A program made the position numbers and the translations under genes. Below, in pieces: positions 18,843 through 27,649 of a stretch of DNA of 64,000 bases. The DNA lies in contig NZ_NINX01000032.1 in NCBI RefSeq assembly GCF_002188635.1, positions 124,001 through 188,000 of the forward strand, in the 5' to 3' direction. This DNA comes from Pigmentiphaga sp. NML030171 (lineage in GTDB: Bacteria > Pseudomonadota > Gammaproteobacteria > Burkholderiales > Burkholderiaceae_B). Positions within the stretch are counted from its first letter, which is position 1. The number at the start of each line of letters is the position of its first letter. A model generated the notes under the pieces. The model searched no databases and was not told the origin of the DNA. It saw only the letters and a program-made list of their open reading frames with translations.

Positions 18843-21185
18843 ATGGCCGCACCCTCGACCCGGGCCGCAGGCTGCCCGATCCACCATGATGCCGCGCCCG
18901 CCGGCGTCGGCCTCACCGGCTGCCCCGTCAGCGCGCGCGCGGCCGAGTTCGACCCCTTCGAGGACGGCTACCAGCAGGATCCGCCCGAGTACGTACGCTG
19001 GGCGCGCGAGCAGGAACCCATTTTCTACAGTCCCCGGCTGGGCTACTGGGTGGTCACGCGCTACGAGGCCATCAAGGCCATCTTCCGCGACAACATCACC
19101 TTCAGCCCCTCGATCGCGCTGGAGAAGATCACCCCCACCGGCCCCGAGGCCAACGCGGTGCTCGAACAGTACGGCTATGCGATGAACCGCACGCTGGTCA
19201 ACGAGGACGAACCGGCGCACATGCCGCGCCGGCGCATCCTGATGGAGCCCTTCACGCCCGAGCACCTGAAGCACCACGAGCCCATGGTGCGGCGGCTGGC
19301 GCGCGAGTACGTGGACCGTTTCATCGACGACGGACGCGCCGACCTGGTCGACCAGATGCTGTGGGAAGTGCCGCTGACCGTGGCGCTGCATTTCCTGGGC
19401 GTGCCCGAGGAAGACATGGACACGCTGCGGCGGTATTCCATCGCGCACACGGTCAACACCTGGGGCCGGCCCAAGCCCGAGGAGCAGGTGGCGGTGGCCC
19501 ACGCCGTCGGCAACTTCTGGCAATACGCCGGCAAGGTGCTGGAAAAGATGCGCCAGGCGCCGGACCAGCCCGGCTGGATGCGCTACGGCATCCGCAAGCA
19601 GAAAGAGCACCCCGACGTGGTGACCGACTCCTATCTGCATTCGATGATGATGGCCGGCATCGTCGCCGCCCACGAAACCACCGCCAACGCCACGGCCAAC
19701 GCGATCAAGCTGCTGCTGCAGCACCCCGACGCCTGGCGCGAGATCTGCGAGGATCCCGGCCTGATCCCCAGCGCGGTCGAGGAATGCCTGCGCCACAACG
19801 GCTCGGTCGCGGCCTGGCGCCGCCTGGTCACCCGCGACACGCGCATCGAGGGCATGGACGTCCCGGCCGGCTCGAAGCTGCTGATCGTGACCTCGTCGGC
19901 CAACCACGACGAGCGCCACTTCGCCGACGCCGACTTCTTCGACATCCGCCGCGAGAACGCCAGCGACCACCTGACCTTCGGCTACGGCTCGCACCAGTGC
20001 ATGGGCAAGAACCTCGCGCGCATGGAGATGCAGATATTCCTGCAGGAACTCACGCGCCGGCTGCCCCACATGCGGCTGGCCGACCAGCGCTTCACCTATG
20101 TGCCCAACACCTCGTTCCGGGGGCCGGAGCACCTGTGGGTGGAGTGGGATCCGGCACAGAACCCCGAGCGGCGGAATGCCGCTCTGCTGCGGGTCCAGGC
20201 GCCGGTGCGCATAGGCGAGCCCTCGCGCCACGCGATCGCGCGCAGCGTGGTGGTGGAAAGCGCCACGCCCGTGGCCGACGGTGTCCTCAAGCTGCGCCTG
20301 GTCTCGCCCGACGGCCGCGCGCTGCCGCGCTGGACGCCCGGTTCGCACATCGACGTCGAATGCGGCGAACCCGGACGCTCGCGCCAGTACTCGCTGTGCG
20401 GAGACCCCGCCGACGCGGCGGCGCTGGAGATCGCCGTGCTGCACGAACCCGGGGGACGCGGCGGATCGTCCTGGATACACGGCAATGTGCGCGTGGGCGA
20501 CAAGCTGCGCATACGCGGCCCGCGCAACCACTTCCGCATGGACGAGACGGCCCGCAAGCTGGTCCTGGTCGCCGGCGGCATCGGCATCACGCCCATCGCC
20601 GCCATGGCCCGGCGCGCCCGCGAACTGGGCATGGACTACGAACTGCACTACAGCGGCCGCAGTCGCGCCGGCATGGCCTTCCTGGACGAACTGGCCGCCC
20701 TGCATGGCGAGCGCCTGCACGTGTACGTCTCGGAAGAAGGCCGGCGCAACGACCTGGCCGCGCTGTTGGGCCAGCCCCGGGAAGGCTGGAAGATCTGCGC
20801 CTGCGGCCCCAAGCGCATGCTCCAAGCCCTGGAAGCGCACTGCGCGGCCTGGCCCGACGACGCGCTGCGCATCGAGCATTTCGAGTCCAACCTCGCCCAG
20901 CTCGACCCGGCCAGGGAGCACGCCTTCGAGGTCGAGCTGAAGGACTCGGGCATCACCGTGACGGTCCCGGCCGACCGCACCGTGCTGGCTTCGCTGCGCG
21001 CGGCCAACATCGACGTGCCCAGCGACTGCGAGGAAGGCCTGTGCGGATCGTGCGAGGTGCGCGTGCTGGCCGGCCAGGTCGACCATCGCGACATGGTGCT
21101 GACCAAGGCCGAACGCGACGCGAACGACAGGATGATGACCTGCTGTTCGCGGGCGCGTGGCGGCAAGCTGGTGCTGGAGCTGTAG
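18843..21185 (+). CDS. Self-sufficient cytochrome P450 with fused FMN/2Fe-2S reductase, CYP116B-like
   Basis: A single 780-residue chain carrying a whole monooxygenase system. The P450 domain (about 35-440) has the I-helix AAHETT (275-280), ExxR at 314-317 and the haem loop FGYGSHQCMG with ligand C386. The reductase is of the phthalate-dioxygenase-reductase type: flavin motif RQYSLCG (514-520), NAD(P)H motif GGIGITP (579-585), and a C-terminal 2Fe-2S ferredoxin with C729, C734, C737 and C767. Domain order and length match CYP116B enzymes. The ATG at 18843 has AGGAGA six bases upstream. An IclR gene precedes it. The substrate is unknown. Confidence 0.93.
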   Translation: MAAPSTRAAGCPIHHDAAPAGVGLTGCPVSARAAEFDPFEDGYQQDPPEYVRWAREQEPIFYSPRLGYWVVTRYEAIKAIFRDNITFSPSIALEKITPTGPEANAVLEQYGYAMNRTLVNEDEPAHMPRRRILMEPFTPEHLKHHEPMVRRLAREYVDRFIDDGRADLVDQMLWEVPLTVALHFLGVPEEDMDTLRRYSIAHTVNTWGRPKPEEQVAVAHAVGNFWQYAGKVLEKMRQAPDQPGWMRYGIRKQKEHPDVVTDSYLHSMMMAGIVAAHETTANATANAIKLLLQHPDAWREICEDPGLIPSAVEECLRHNGSVAAWRRLVTRDTRIEGMDVPAGSKLLIVTSSANHDERHFADADFFDIRRENASDHLTFGYGSHQCMGKNLARMEMQIFLQELTRRLPHMRLADQRFTYVPNTSFRGPEHLWVEWDPAQNPERRNAALLRVQAPVRIGEPSRHAIARSVVVESATPVADGVLKLRLVSPDGRALPRWTPGSHIDVECGEPGRSRQYSLCGDPADAAALEIAVLHEPGGRGGSSWIHGNVRVGDKLRIRGPRNHFRMDETARKLVLVAGGIGITPIAAMARRARELGMDYELHYSGRSRAGMAFLDELAALHGERLHVYVSEEGRRNDLAALLGQPREGWKICACGPKRMLQALEAHCAAWPDDALRIEHFESNLAQLDPAREHAFEVELKDSGITVTVPADRTVLASLRAANIDVPSDCEEGLCGSCEVRVLAGQVDHRDMVLTKAERDANDRMMTCCSRARGGKLVLEL

Positions 21186-21247
21186 CGCGCCTGGGGGAGC
21201 CGGATGCGGTACCATCGGCGCAACCCAGTCCCGCTCCACTGCGCACC

Positions 21248-21718
21248 GTGTTCCACGTCGTCCTCGTCCACCCGGAAATCCCTCCCAACACCGGCAACGC
21301 CATCCGCCTGGCCGCCAATACCGGCGTGCAGCTGCACCTGGTGCGCCCGCTGGGCTTCGAGCTCGAGGACGCCAAGCTGCGGCGCGCGGGGCTGGACTAT
21401 CACGAATGGGCCCAGGTCCAGGTGCACGACGACTTCGCCGCCGCCATCGCCGCCACCGGCGCGGCGGCGGACCGCGTGTTCGCCTTCACGACGCGCGGCT
21501 CCCGGCTGTTCGGCGCGGTCCGTTTCCAGCCCGGCGACGCCTTCGTGTTCGGCAGCGAGACGGCGGGACTGCCCGCCGCCATCCGCGACGGCTTTCCGGA
21601 GACCCAGCGGCTGCGCCTGCCGATGCGACCGGGCCAGCGCAGCCTGAACCTGTCCAACTCCGTCGCGGTGGCGGTGTTCGAGGCCTGGCGGCAGTCGGGC
21701 TACGAAGGCGGCCTGTAA
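21248..21718 (+). CDS. trmL: tRNA (cytidine(34)-2'-O)-methyltransferase TrmL
   Basis: SPOUT methyltransferase of 156 residues that 2'-O-methylates the wobble base of certain tRNA-Leu isoacceptors. Family signatures are the N-terminal VHPEIPPNTGNAIRLAANTG and the knot motifs FGSETAGLP and RLPMRPGQRSLNLSNSVAVA. Translation starts at GTG 21248-21250; the upstream open frame is P450 antisense-frame noise. In related genomes trmL usually lies between comF and gpsA; here it stands alone with accessory genes on both sides. Confidence 0.94.
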   Translation: MFHVVLVHPEIPPNTGNAIRLAANTGVQLHLVRPLGFELEDAKLRRAGLDYHEWAQVQVHDDFAAAIAATGAAADRVFAFTTRGSRLFGAVRFQPGDAFVFGSETAGLPAAIRDGFPETQRLRLPMRPGQRSLNLSNSVAVAVFEAWRQSGYEGGL

Positions 21719-21745
21719 GATACGGATACGAAAAGGAGGAACGCG

Positions 21746-22870
21746 ATGCCCATTCTGACCACCCACGTCGGCAGTCTTCCCCGCGGCGACGAACTGGCGC
21801 AATTGCTGCTTGCGCGCGACCATGGCCAGGAAGTCGATCTCGACCAGTTCGAGCGGACCGTGCAAGCGGCCATCGACGGCGCGGTGCAGAAACAGGTCCA
21901 GGCCGGCGTCGACATCATGAGCGACGGCGAACTCGGCAAGGTCGGTTATGCCACCTACATCACCGAACGGCTGGAAGGCTTCGGCGGCCACATCGACCGG
22001 CAGCCCGCCAAGGACCTGGCCGACTTTCCCGAACTGCGCAAGAAACTTGCCGCCATCATGGGCTCCCAGGAGTTCGTGCGCGCCGCCTGCGTCGGTCCGG
22101 TGAAGCTGCGCACCATGGAGCCCTGCCACGCCGACATCCGCCGCTTCAAGTCCGCCGTCGAGCGCCACGGCCAGGGCCGTCGGGCCTTCATGAACGCGGC
22201 CTCGCCGGGGCTGGTGACCGCGTTCCAGCCCAACAAGCACTATCCGACGCACGAGGCCTACCTGGCGGACCTGGTCGAGGCCATGCGCCCCGAATACGAG
22301 GCCATCGTGGCGGCGGGCTTCGACCTGCAACTGGACTGCCCGGACCTGGCCATGGCCGCCCACACCGGCTACCAGAACCTGAGCGAGGCCGAGTTCATCA
22401 AGCGGGCATGGCAGAACGTCGAGGCCCTGAACGCCGCCACTAGCAACATCCCGCCCGAGAAGCTGCGCATGCACATCTGCTGGGGCAACTACGAAGGCCC
22501 CCACCACTGCGACATCGCGCCGGAAAAGGTCATCGACCTGATCCTGGCGGCCCGGCCGGCCACCATCCTGTTCGAAGCCGCCAACCCGCGCCATGAACAC
22601 GAATGGGAAATCTGGCGCGCGGCCCGGCCCGAGAACAAGATCCTGGCCCCCGGGCTGATCGACAGCTGCTCGAACTACGTCGAGCATCCGGAACTGATCC
22701 GCCAGCGGCTGGAGCGCTACGTCTCGTTCATGGGCGAAGACCGGGTGGTGGCCAGTACCGATTGCGGCTTCGGCACCTTCGCGAACTACGGCAAGATCGA
22801 TCCGGCCGTGACCTGGATGAAGCTGTCGGCGCTGCGCGACGGCGCCGACCGGGCCAGCGCCGCCCGATAG
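21746..22870 (+). CDS. Cobalamin-independent methionine synthase II (MetE C-terminal)-like protein
   Basis: A 374-residue TIM barrel like the catalytic half of MetE and epoxyalkane:CoM transferases, starting TTHVGSLPRG as this family does. Candidate zinc ligands are the His-Cys pair in MHICWGNYEGPHH and the Cys in STDCGFGTF. It lacks the N-terminal MetE domain, so it is not a complete methionine synthase; standalone members act in thiol methyl or alkyl transfer, often in catabolic clusters. A strong AAAGGAGG site lies 8 bp before the ATG. The substrate cannot be assigned. Confidence 0.85.
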   Translation: MPILTTHVGSLPRGDELAQLLLARDHGQEVDLDQFERTVQAAIDGAVQKQVQAGVDIMSDGELGKVGYATYITERLEGFGGHIDRQPAKDLADFPELRKKLAAIMGSQEFVRAACVGPVKLRTMEPCHADIRRFKSAVERHGQGRRAFMNAASPGLVTAFQPNKHYPTHEAYLADLVEAMRPEYEAIVAAGFDLQLDCPDLAMAAHTGYQNLSEAEFIKRAWQNVEALNAATSNIPPEKLRMHICWGNYEGPHHCDIAPEKVIDLILAARPATILFEAANPRHEHEWEIWRAARPENKILAPGLIDSCSNYVEHPELIRQRLERYVSFMGEDRVVASTDCGFGTFANYGKIDPAVTWMKLSALRDGADRASAAR

Positions 22871-22907
22871 GCGGACACGGAAGGAGCGGCCCGGGCAGGC
22901 GGGCCGC

Positions 22908-24368
22908 CTACCACTGCACCGACACGTACTTGGTCTCCATGTATTCCTGCATACCCTCCCAGCTGCCCTCCCGGCCCAGCCCGCTCTGCTTGACCCCGCC
23001 GAACGGCGCCGCCGGATCCGACACCAGCCCCCGGTTCAGCGCCACCATGCCGAACTCCAGCCGCTCCGCCAGCTTCAAGCCCTTGGCCAGGTCGCGCGTG
23101 TAGAGGTACGCGGCCAGGCCGTATTCCGTGCCGTTGGCCAGTTCCACCATCTCGTCCTCGGACGCCACGCGCACGATGGGCGCGACGGGGCCGAAGATCT
23201 CCTCGCTCAGCACGCGGCTGTCGGCGGGAACGTCGCCCAGGACGGTGGGCGGATAGAAGTAGCCCGGACCGGGCAGCCTTTCCCCACCGCACAATACTTT
23301 TGCTCCACGCGACACGGCGTCCTGGACCAATTCCTCCACCTTGTCGCGGGTCGCGGCGTCGATCAGGCTGCCAACCTGGTTGGCCTCGTCCAGGCCATGG
23401 CCGATCTTCTGTTCGCGCATGCGCTGCGCGAAGGCCCGGACGAAGGCGTCGTAGACCCCCGCTCCGACATAGAAGCGGTTGGCCGCCGTGCAGGCCTCGC
23501 CCATGTTGCGCATCTTGGCGATCATCGCACCGTCGACCGCGGCCTCCACATCGGCGTCGTCCAGCACCAGGAAAGGGGCGTTGCCGCCCAGTTCCATCGG
23601 CGTCTTCAGGACCTGGTCGGCGGCTGCCTTCAGCAGGATGCGTCCCACCTCGGTCGAACCGGTGAAGGACACCAGCCGCACGCGCGGGTCGTGCAGCCAG
23701 AGGTCCACCAACGGGCCCGAGCGCGACGTCGGCACGATGTTGACCACGCCGTCCGGCACGCCCGCCTCGGCCAGGATGCCGGCCAGCGCCAGCATGCTGA
23801 GCGGCGTCAGCGAGGCCGGCTTGACCAGCACCGTGCAGCCGGCCGCCAGCGCGGGAGCGATCTTGCGCGCCCCCATGGCCGAGGGAAAGTTCCATGGCGT
23901 GACCAGCGCGACGACGCCTATGGGCTGATGCTGGACCAGGATCCGGTAACCGCCGGCCGGCGCCTGGCTGACCGATCCCAGGTTGCGGCAGGCCTCTTCC
24001 GAATACCAGCGGAAGAACTCGGCGGCATAGCGGATCTCGGCCCGGCTGTCGGCCAGCGGCTTGCCGTTCTCCAGCGTGATGATGCGCGCCAGTTCCTCCA
24101 GCCGTTCCAGCATCAGCAGGTGGACCTTGCGCAGCACTTCGGCCCGGGTGCGCGGCGGTGTGTCGCGCCACGCGGGCAAGGCCGCCGCGGCGGCGTCGAC
24201 GGCCGCGCGCGCGTCGTCCAGGCCGGCGTCGGCCACCTGGGCGACCGACTCGCCCGTGGCCGGGTCCGACACCGTGAACGAACGTGGCTGGGAAGGCCGC
24301 GCCCAGTTGCCGTCTATGTAGAGACCGGTGGGCAGATTGGCGATGGATAGCATAGGGATCTCGCGCAT
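22908..24368 (-). CDS. NAD(P)-dependent aldehyde dehydrogenase, succinate-semialdehyde type
   Basis: An ALDH-superfamily enzyme (486 aa) close to the GabD/alpha-ketoglutarate-semialdehyde group. Visible catalytic residues are N160 (PWNFPSAMG), K183 (LVKPAS), E259 (ELGGNAPF) and the nucleophile C293 (GEACTAANRFYV). It is the last gene of the operon Bug-OCD-DHDPS-ALDH, 4 bp after the DHDPS stop. A later ATG at 24353 (MLSIANLP) is an alternative start. Context suggests it oxidises a semialdehyde made by the DHDPS-like enzyme, e.g. alpha-ketoglutarate semialdehyde; this is inference. Confidence 0.92.
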   Translation of the reverse strand: MREIPMLSIANLPTGLYIDGNWARPSQPRSFTVSDPATGESVAQVADAGLDDARAAVDAAAAALPAWRDTPPRTRAEVLRKVHLLMLERLEELARIITLENGKPLADSRAEIRYAAEFFRWYSEEACRNLGSVSQAPAGGYRILVQHQPIGVVALVTPWNFPSAMGARKIAPALAAGCTVLVKPASLTPLSMLALAGILAEAGVPDGVVNIVPTSRSGPLVDLWLHDPRVRLVSFTGSTEVGRILLKAAADQVLKTPMELGGNAPFLVLDDADVEAAVDGAMIAKMRNMGEACTAANRFYVGAGVYDAFVRAFAQRMREQKIGHGLDEANQVGSLIDAATRDKVEELVQDAVSRGAKVLCGGERLPGPGYFYPPTVLGDVPADSRVLSEEIFGPVAPIVRVASEDEMVELANGTEYGLAAYLYTRDLAKGLKLAERLEFGMVALNRGLVSDPAAPFGGVKQSGLGREGSWEGMQEYMETKYVSVQW

Positions 24369-24372
24369 GGCG

Positions 24373-25401
24373 TCAGGCGGCGGTATCCATGGGATGACGG
24401 CCGACGAAGAAATCGCCGTTGGGCGAGTCGGTGGGCGTCAGGCCCGATTTGACCAGCGCCTGCCGCAGGCTGTTCATCGTGTTCTCGTTGATGCGCATGG
24501 TCGGCTGGCGCACCGGGCCGCCGTTGAAGCCATTGAGCCAACCCTCGAACTTCCACAGCATGCGGTTCAGGAACTGGGTCTGCGAGGAATACGAATTGGC
24601 CGCGGCCCGCGCCTTGCGCGCCGGCGTCAGCTGCCAGTAGAGCTTCGTGGCCTCGTCGTATTTCTTCTCCTGGATCAGGTTGAAGATGCGCGGGATCATG
24701 CCGCCGTAGTACTCGGTGTCGCTGGTGCCGATGAACTGGATGGGCACGAGCTGGGCCAGCGCCAGTGCGTACTGTTCGAGCGGCATGGTCACGACCACGT
24801 CCTTGCTGAACAGGCGATAGGCCTCGACCCAGCCCATGATGCTGGGCATGCCGCCCTCGGCCTTCAGCGCGGCGATGTTCGGGCAGTCGTCCAGCAGGCG
24901 CCGGATCAGCGGCGCCTCGAGGTCGGACGGGTGGACGCGCTCGAAGCCCCAGTGGGGCACCTGGAACAGCATCACGCCCAGGTCCGTCGCGTCGCAGAAG
25001 GCCTTGGTGTAGTCGTAGATGTCCTGCGAGGTGCGGGCGTAGAAGTTGGCCGGATAGGACAGCAGGATCAGCTCGGCGCCGTTGCGCTCGGCAATCTTCG
25101 CCGCCTCGATGTTCTCTTCCAGCGTGTTGAAGCTGGCATGGTGGATGAGTTTGAGCCGGCCGCGCGATTCGTCGTTCGCCCACGCGAAGAACTGCTCGTA
25201 CTCGGGCAGCGTGATGGCCACTTCCGAGACCATCAGCGTGCCGGAGAAGCCCAGCTCGATCTCATGGCGGATGTCGTGGCGGATGCCCTGCTCGTTCAGG
25301 CCCTTGAGGTCGGCGGTGAACGAAGGGATCACGACGTTGGCGACGCCGCGCAGGTGTTCGTGTGCCCAGTCGCGGGCTTCGTGTCGTTGGTAGGAGGCCA
25401 T
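24373..25401 (-). CDS. Dihydrodipicolinate synthase family protein
   Basis: A 342-residue class I aldolase-like TIM barrel. K180 (IAALKAEGG) is the expected Schiff-base lysine. The catalytic YNxP motif reads FQVP at 146-149, so the usual tyrosine is Phe, and the protein is longer than DapA (about 290). It is therefore unlikely to be lysine-biosynthetic DapA. Its place between an ornithine cyclodeaminase-like gene and an ALDH suggests a catabolic aldolase/dehydratase/deaminase for a keto acid. The stop is 4 bp before the ALDH start. Confidence 0.88.
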   Translation of the reverse strand: MASYQRHEARDWAHEHLRGVANVVIPSFTADLKGLNEQGIRHDIRHEIELGFSGTLMVSEVAITLPEYEQFFAWANDESRGRLKLIHHASFNTLEENIEAAKIAERNGAELILLSYPANFYARTSQDIYDYTKAFCDATDLGVMLFQVPHWGFERVHPSDLEAPLIRRLLDDCPNIAALKAEGGMPSIMGWVEAYRLFSKDVVVTMPLEQYALALAQLVPIQFIGTSDTEYYGGMIPRIFNLIQEKKYDEATKLYWQLTPARKARAAANSYSSQTQFLNRMLWKFEGWLNGFNGGPVRQPTMRINENTMNSLRQALVKSGLTPTDSPNGDFFVGRHPMDTAA

Positions 25402-25425
25402 GTTCCAGTTCCTGTGCGAAGAAAT

Positions 25426-26406
25426 CTATTGTTTGTAGGTGAAGGCGATGGGCAGCTCGACGGCCAGCCCCGCGCGGGTGGCCAGGTCGAAGACGAGCTC
25501 GGCCGCGACGATGTCCTGCAAGGCCGAGCCCACCGACTTGAACATCGGCAGCCGGGCGCCGGCCGCGATCTCGCCGCGCACCAGCTGGTTGAGCGAGCGC
25601 AGCCTGGGGGCGAAATCGATGCCGCGGGCCCGCGCCTCCAGCATGTCCCCGGACTCGGCACTGACCTCGTCGGGCATGTCGCAGACGATGAGGTCGCAGC
25701 GCTCGACCACCGAGGCGTCGATCTCGCGCTGCTGCGGCAGCGTGGAGCCGACCGATACCAGCACCATGCCGTCGCGCAGCGCGTCGGCATGCAGGATGGG
25801 CGTCTCGTCGCGCGACCGCGCGGCCGCGATGCCGATGTCGGCGCCTTCCATTGCCGCCGCCGCGGTAGCCGCCGGCCGGCACGGCACGCCCAGCGCCGCT
25901 TCGAAATCACGCGCGAACTGCTCGCGGTTGGCCGGCGTGGGACTGTAGATCCGCAAGCCCTCGACCTGCCGCAGCGAGGCGATGGCCTGGACGTGGGCGC
26001 GCGCCTCGGCGCCGCTGCCCAGCACGCCCAGCCGCACCGGCCGCCGGGGCGCCAGGCAGTCGACCGCCAGCGCCGAGGTGGCCGCGGTGCGATAGGCGGT
26101 GATTTTGTTGGCGTCGAGCAGCGCGCGGATCTCGCCCGTGTCCTGGTCCGCCAGCGAAATCAGGTAGTTCATGCCGCGGTTGCGGCCGCGGCCGAACACC
26201 TTGGCGCCCATGAAGCGCTTGCCGGGCGGCACGCTGGCCAGGGCGCGCAGCGACGCGCCGTCGCCCCGGGCGAAGGTGCGGGGCGGACTGATGTGCTCGT
26301 CGTGGCGCTGGGCATAGGCCTCGCGCAGCGCGGCCACCAACGCGTCCCAGGTCAGCACCCGCTCGACCGCGTCGGTGCCGATGAAGACCGGCGCCGTGCC
26401 GCTCAT
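25426..26406 (-). CDS. Ornithine cyclodeaminase / mu-crystallin family protein
   Basis: A 326-residue NAD(P)-dependent enzyme of the OCD/mu-crystallin family, whose members include ornithine cyclodeaminase, ketimine reductases and pyrroline-2-carboxylate reductase. The Rossmann motif is RLGVLGSGAEARAHVQAI and family phrases include KVFGRGRNRGMNYLISLAD and AYRTAATSALAV. The ATG at 26404-26406 overlaps the Bug gene stop (ATGA), so the two are translationally coupled. With the downstream DHDPS and ALDH genes it resembles hydroxyproline-type catabolic sets, a hypothesis only. Confidence 0.9.
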   Translation of the reverse strand: MSGTAPVFIGTDAVERVLTWDALVAALREAYAQRHDEHISPPRTFARGDGASLRALASVPPGKRFMGAKVFGRGRNRGMNYLISLADQDTGEIRALLDANKITAYRTAATSALAVDCLAPRRPVRLGVLGSGAEARAHVQAIASLRQVEGLRIYSPTPANREQFARDFEAALGVPCRPAATAAAAMEGADIGIAAARSRDETPILHADALRDGMVLVSVGSTLPQQREIDASVVERCDLIVCDMPDEVSAESGDMLEARARGIDFAPRLRSLNQLVRGEIAAGARLPMFKSVGSALQDIVAAELVFDLATRAGLAVELPIAFTYKQ

Positions 26407-27389
26407 TTGGCCACCTCCCGCGTCTCGGTCGCGGCGATGCGGTGCGTGATGGCCGCGATCGATTTCACGTAGGAGGCCCAGAACGCCGCGAACTGGGTTC
26501 CGGCGGAATACTTGACCTCGCCGCCCGCGCTGGACACGATCTTCTTGAACTCGGGATCGCCGGCCGCGGCCTCCACCGCCTGCCGGATCCTGCGCTCCAC
26601 CGTCTGCGGCGTGCCGGAGGGAATGAAGATGGCCGTGCCCGCGACCGAGTCGAAGTCCACGCCGCCATCCTTCATCCGGGGCAGGCCGGCCGGATCGGTC
26701 CATGGTTCGTCGCCGGCGGTGGCCAGGTACTTCAGCCGCCCGGCCTTGACCTGGGTCAGCGACAGCGAGCGCGACAGCAGCGCGAAATCGACCTCGCCGG
26801 CCACCAGCGCGGTCACCAGCGGGCCTCCCCCCTGGTAGGGAATGTGCCGGACCTTGATGTGCGCCGTGTCCGCGAATGCGGCGGTGCGCACGTGCACCTC
26901 GCCGAAGAAGCCGGTCGACCCGTAGGTCAGGGCGTCGGGCCTGGCCTTGGCCGCCGCGATCAAGTCAGGAAAGGTCTTGTAGGGGCTGGCCTCGGGCACC
27001 ACCATGGCCACCGGCTCGGCGCTCAGCATCGCGATGGGCGTGAGCTGCTCCAGCGTGAACGGCGGCTTCTGCTTGTTGACCACCGCCTGCTCGGGCAGGC
27101 TGGCCACGCTCAGCAGCGAACACAGGATCGTATAGCCGTCGGCCGGCGCATTGGCGACCTGGCTCACGCCTATGGCGCCGCCCGCCCCCGGGCGATTGAC
27201 GACCACCACGGTCTGCTTGAGCGCGCGCTGAAGCGCGGGCTGCAGCGCGCGAGCCATGTTGTCCGCCGTGCCGCCCGGGGGAAAGGGAACGATCAGGTTG
27301 ACCGGCCGGTCGGGATACTCCGCCCGCGCGCCGGGCGCGGCGACCAGCGACAGGGCGGCGAATGCCGCGGCCCACAGCGTGGTTTTCAT
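26403..27389 (-). CDS. Tripartite tricarboxylate transporter substrate-binding protein (Bug family)
   Basis: Periplasmic solute-binding protein of 328 residues. A Sec signal peptide ends near 23 (LSLVAAPGARA-EYPDRP) and the family hallmark NLIVPFPPGGTADNMARAL follows. Bug proteins bind carboxylates or amides through two water molecules and hand them to TctA/TctB permeases, none of which is encoded here, so the permease must be elsewhere. It is the first gene of the catabolic operon and overlaps the OCD start. It is divergent from a GntR regulator across a gap with paired repeats. Confidence 0.93.
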   Translation of the reverse strand: MKTTLWAAAFAALSLVAAPGARAEYPDRPVNLIVPFPPGGTADNMARALQPALQRALKQTVVVVNRPGAGGAIGVSQVANAPADGYTILCSLLSVASLPEQAVVNKQKPPFTLEQLTPIAMLSAEPVAMVVPEASPYKTFPDLIAAAKARPDALTYGSTGFFGEVHVRTAAFADTAHIKVRHIPYQGGGPLVTALVAGEVDFALLSRSLSLTQVKAGRLKYLATAGDEPWTDPAGLPRMKDGGVDFDSVAGTAIFIPSGTPQTVERRIRQAVEAAAGDPEFKKIVSSAGGEVKYSAGTQFAAFWASYVKSIAAITHRIAATETREVAK

Positions 27390-27506
27390 GATGGTCTGTC
27401 TCCATGTGAAAGTGGTCTGGCGGCGCTCTGGCGGCGCCTTGCAGGCGGCCCGGCTGCCGGGCCCGCCATCCTGGCTGGATGGCCGGATCTGCCTTTCATC
27501 CGACCA

Positions 27507-27524
27507 ATTGGTTTTATTTGGTTT
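27507..27524 (-). promoter_or_regulatory. Putative GntR operator, copy A
   Basis: ATTGGTTTTATTTGGTTT on the plus strand is two TTGGTTT units 10 bp apart. Its reverse complement matches copy B (27620-27637) at 15 of 18 positions. It lies 118 bp before the Bug gene start; CAATGGTATTG, a small inverted repeat, follows at 27526-27536. Regulator assignment is by proximity. Confidence 0.6.
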
Positions 27525-27619
27525 TCAATGGTATTGATTTGTCGAACTATAAAGCCATTCTTCCCGCGACATTCCCGGTGTTTTCACCTAGATTCAATAC
27601 CGTTCAGCGCCTTACAATG

Positions 27620-27637
27620 AAACCAATTTGAACCAAT
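27620..27637 (+). promoter_or_regulatory. Putative GntR operator, copy B
   Basis: AAACCAATTTGAACCAAT contains two AACCAAT units 10 bp apart and lies 12 bp before the GntR gene ATG. It is inverted relative to copy A. The two copies flank the divergent promoters, which fits joint control of the operon and autoregulation. Confidence 0.6.
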
Positions 27638-27649
27638 ATAGGACCAGAC

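Noticed and set aside
21746..22870. Complete methionine synthase MetE
   Set aside because: Only the catalytic C-terminal barrel is present (374 of about 750 residues).
24373..25401. Lysine-biosynthetic dapA
   Set aside because: The protein is about 50 residues longer than DapA, has Phe in place of the catalytic Tyr, and belongs to a catabolic operon.
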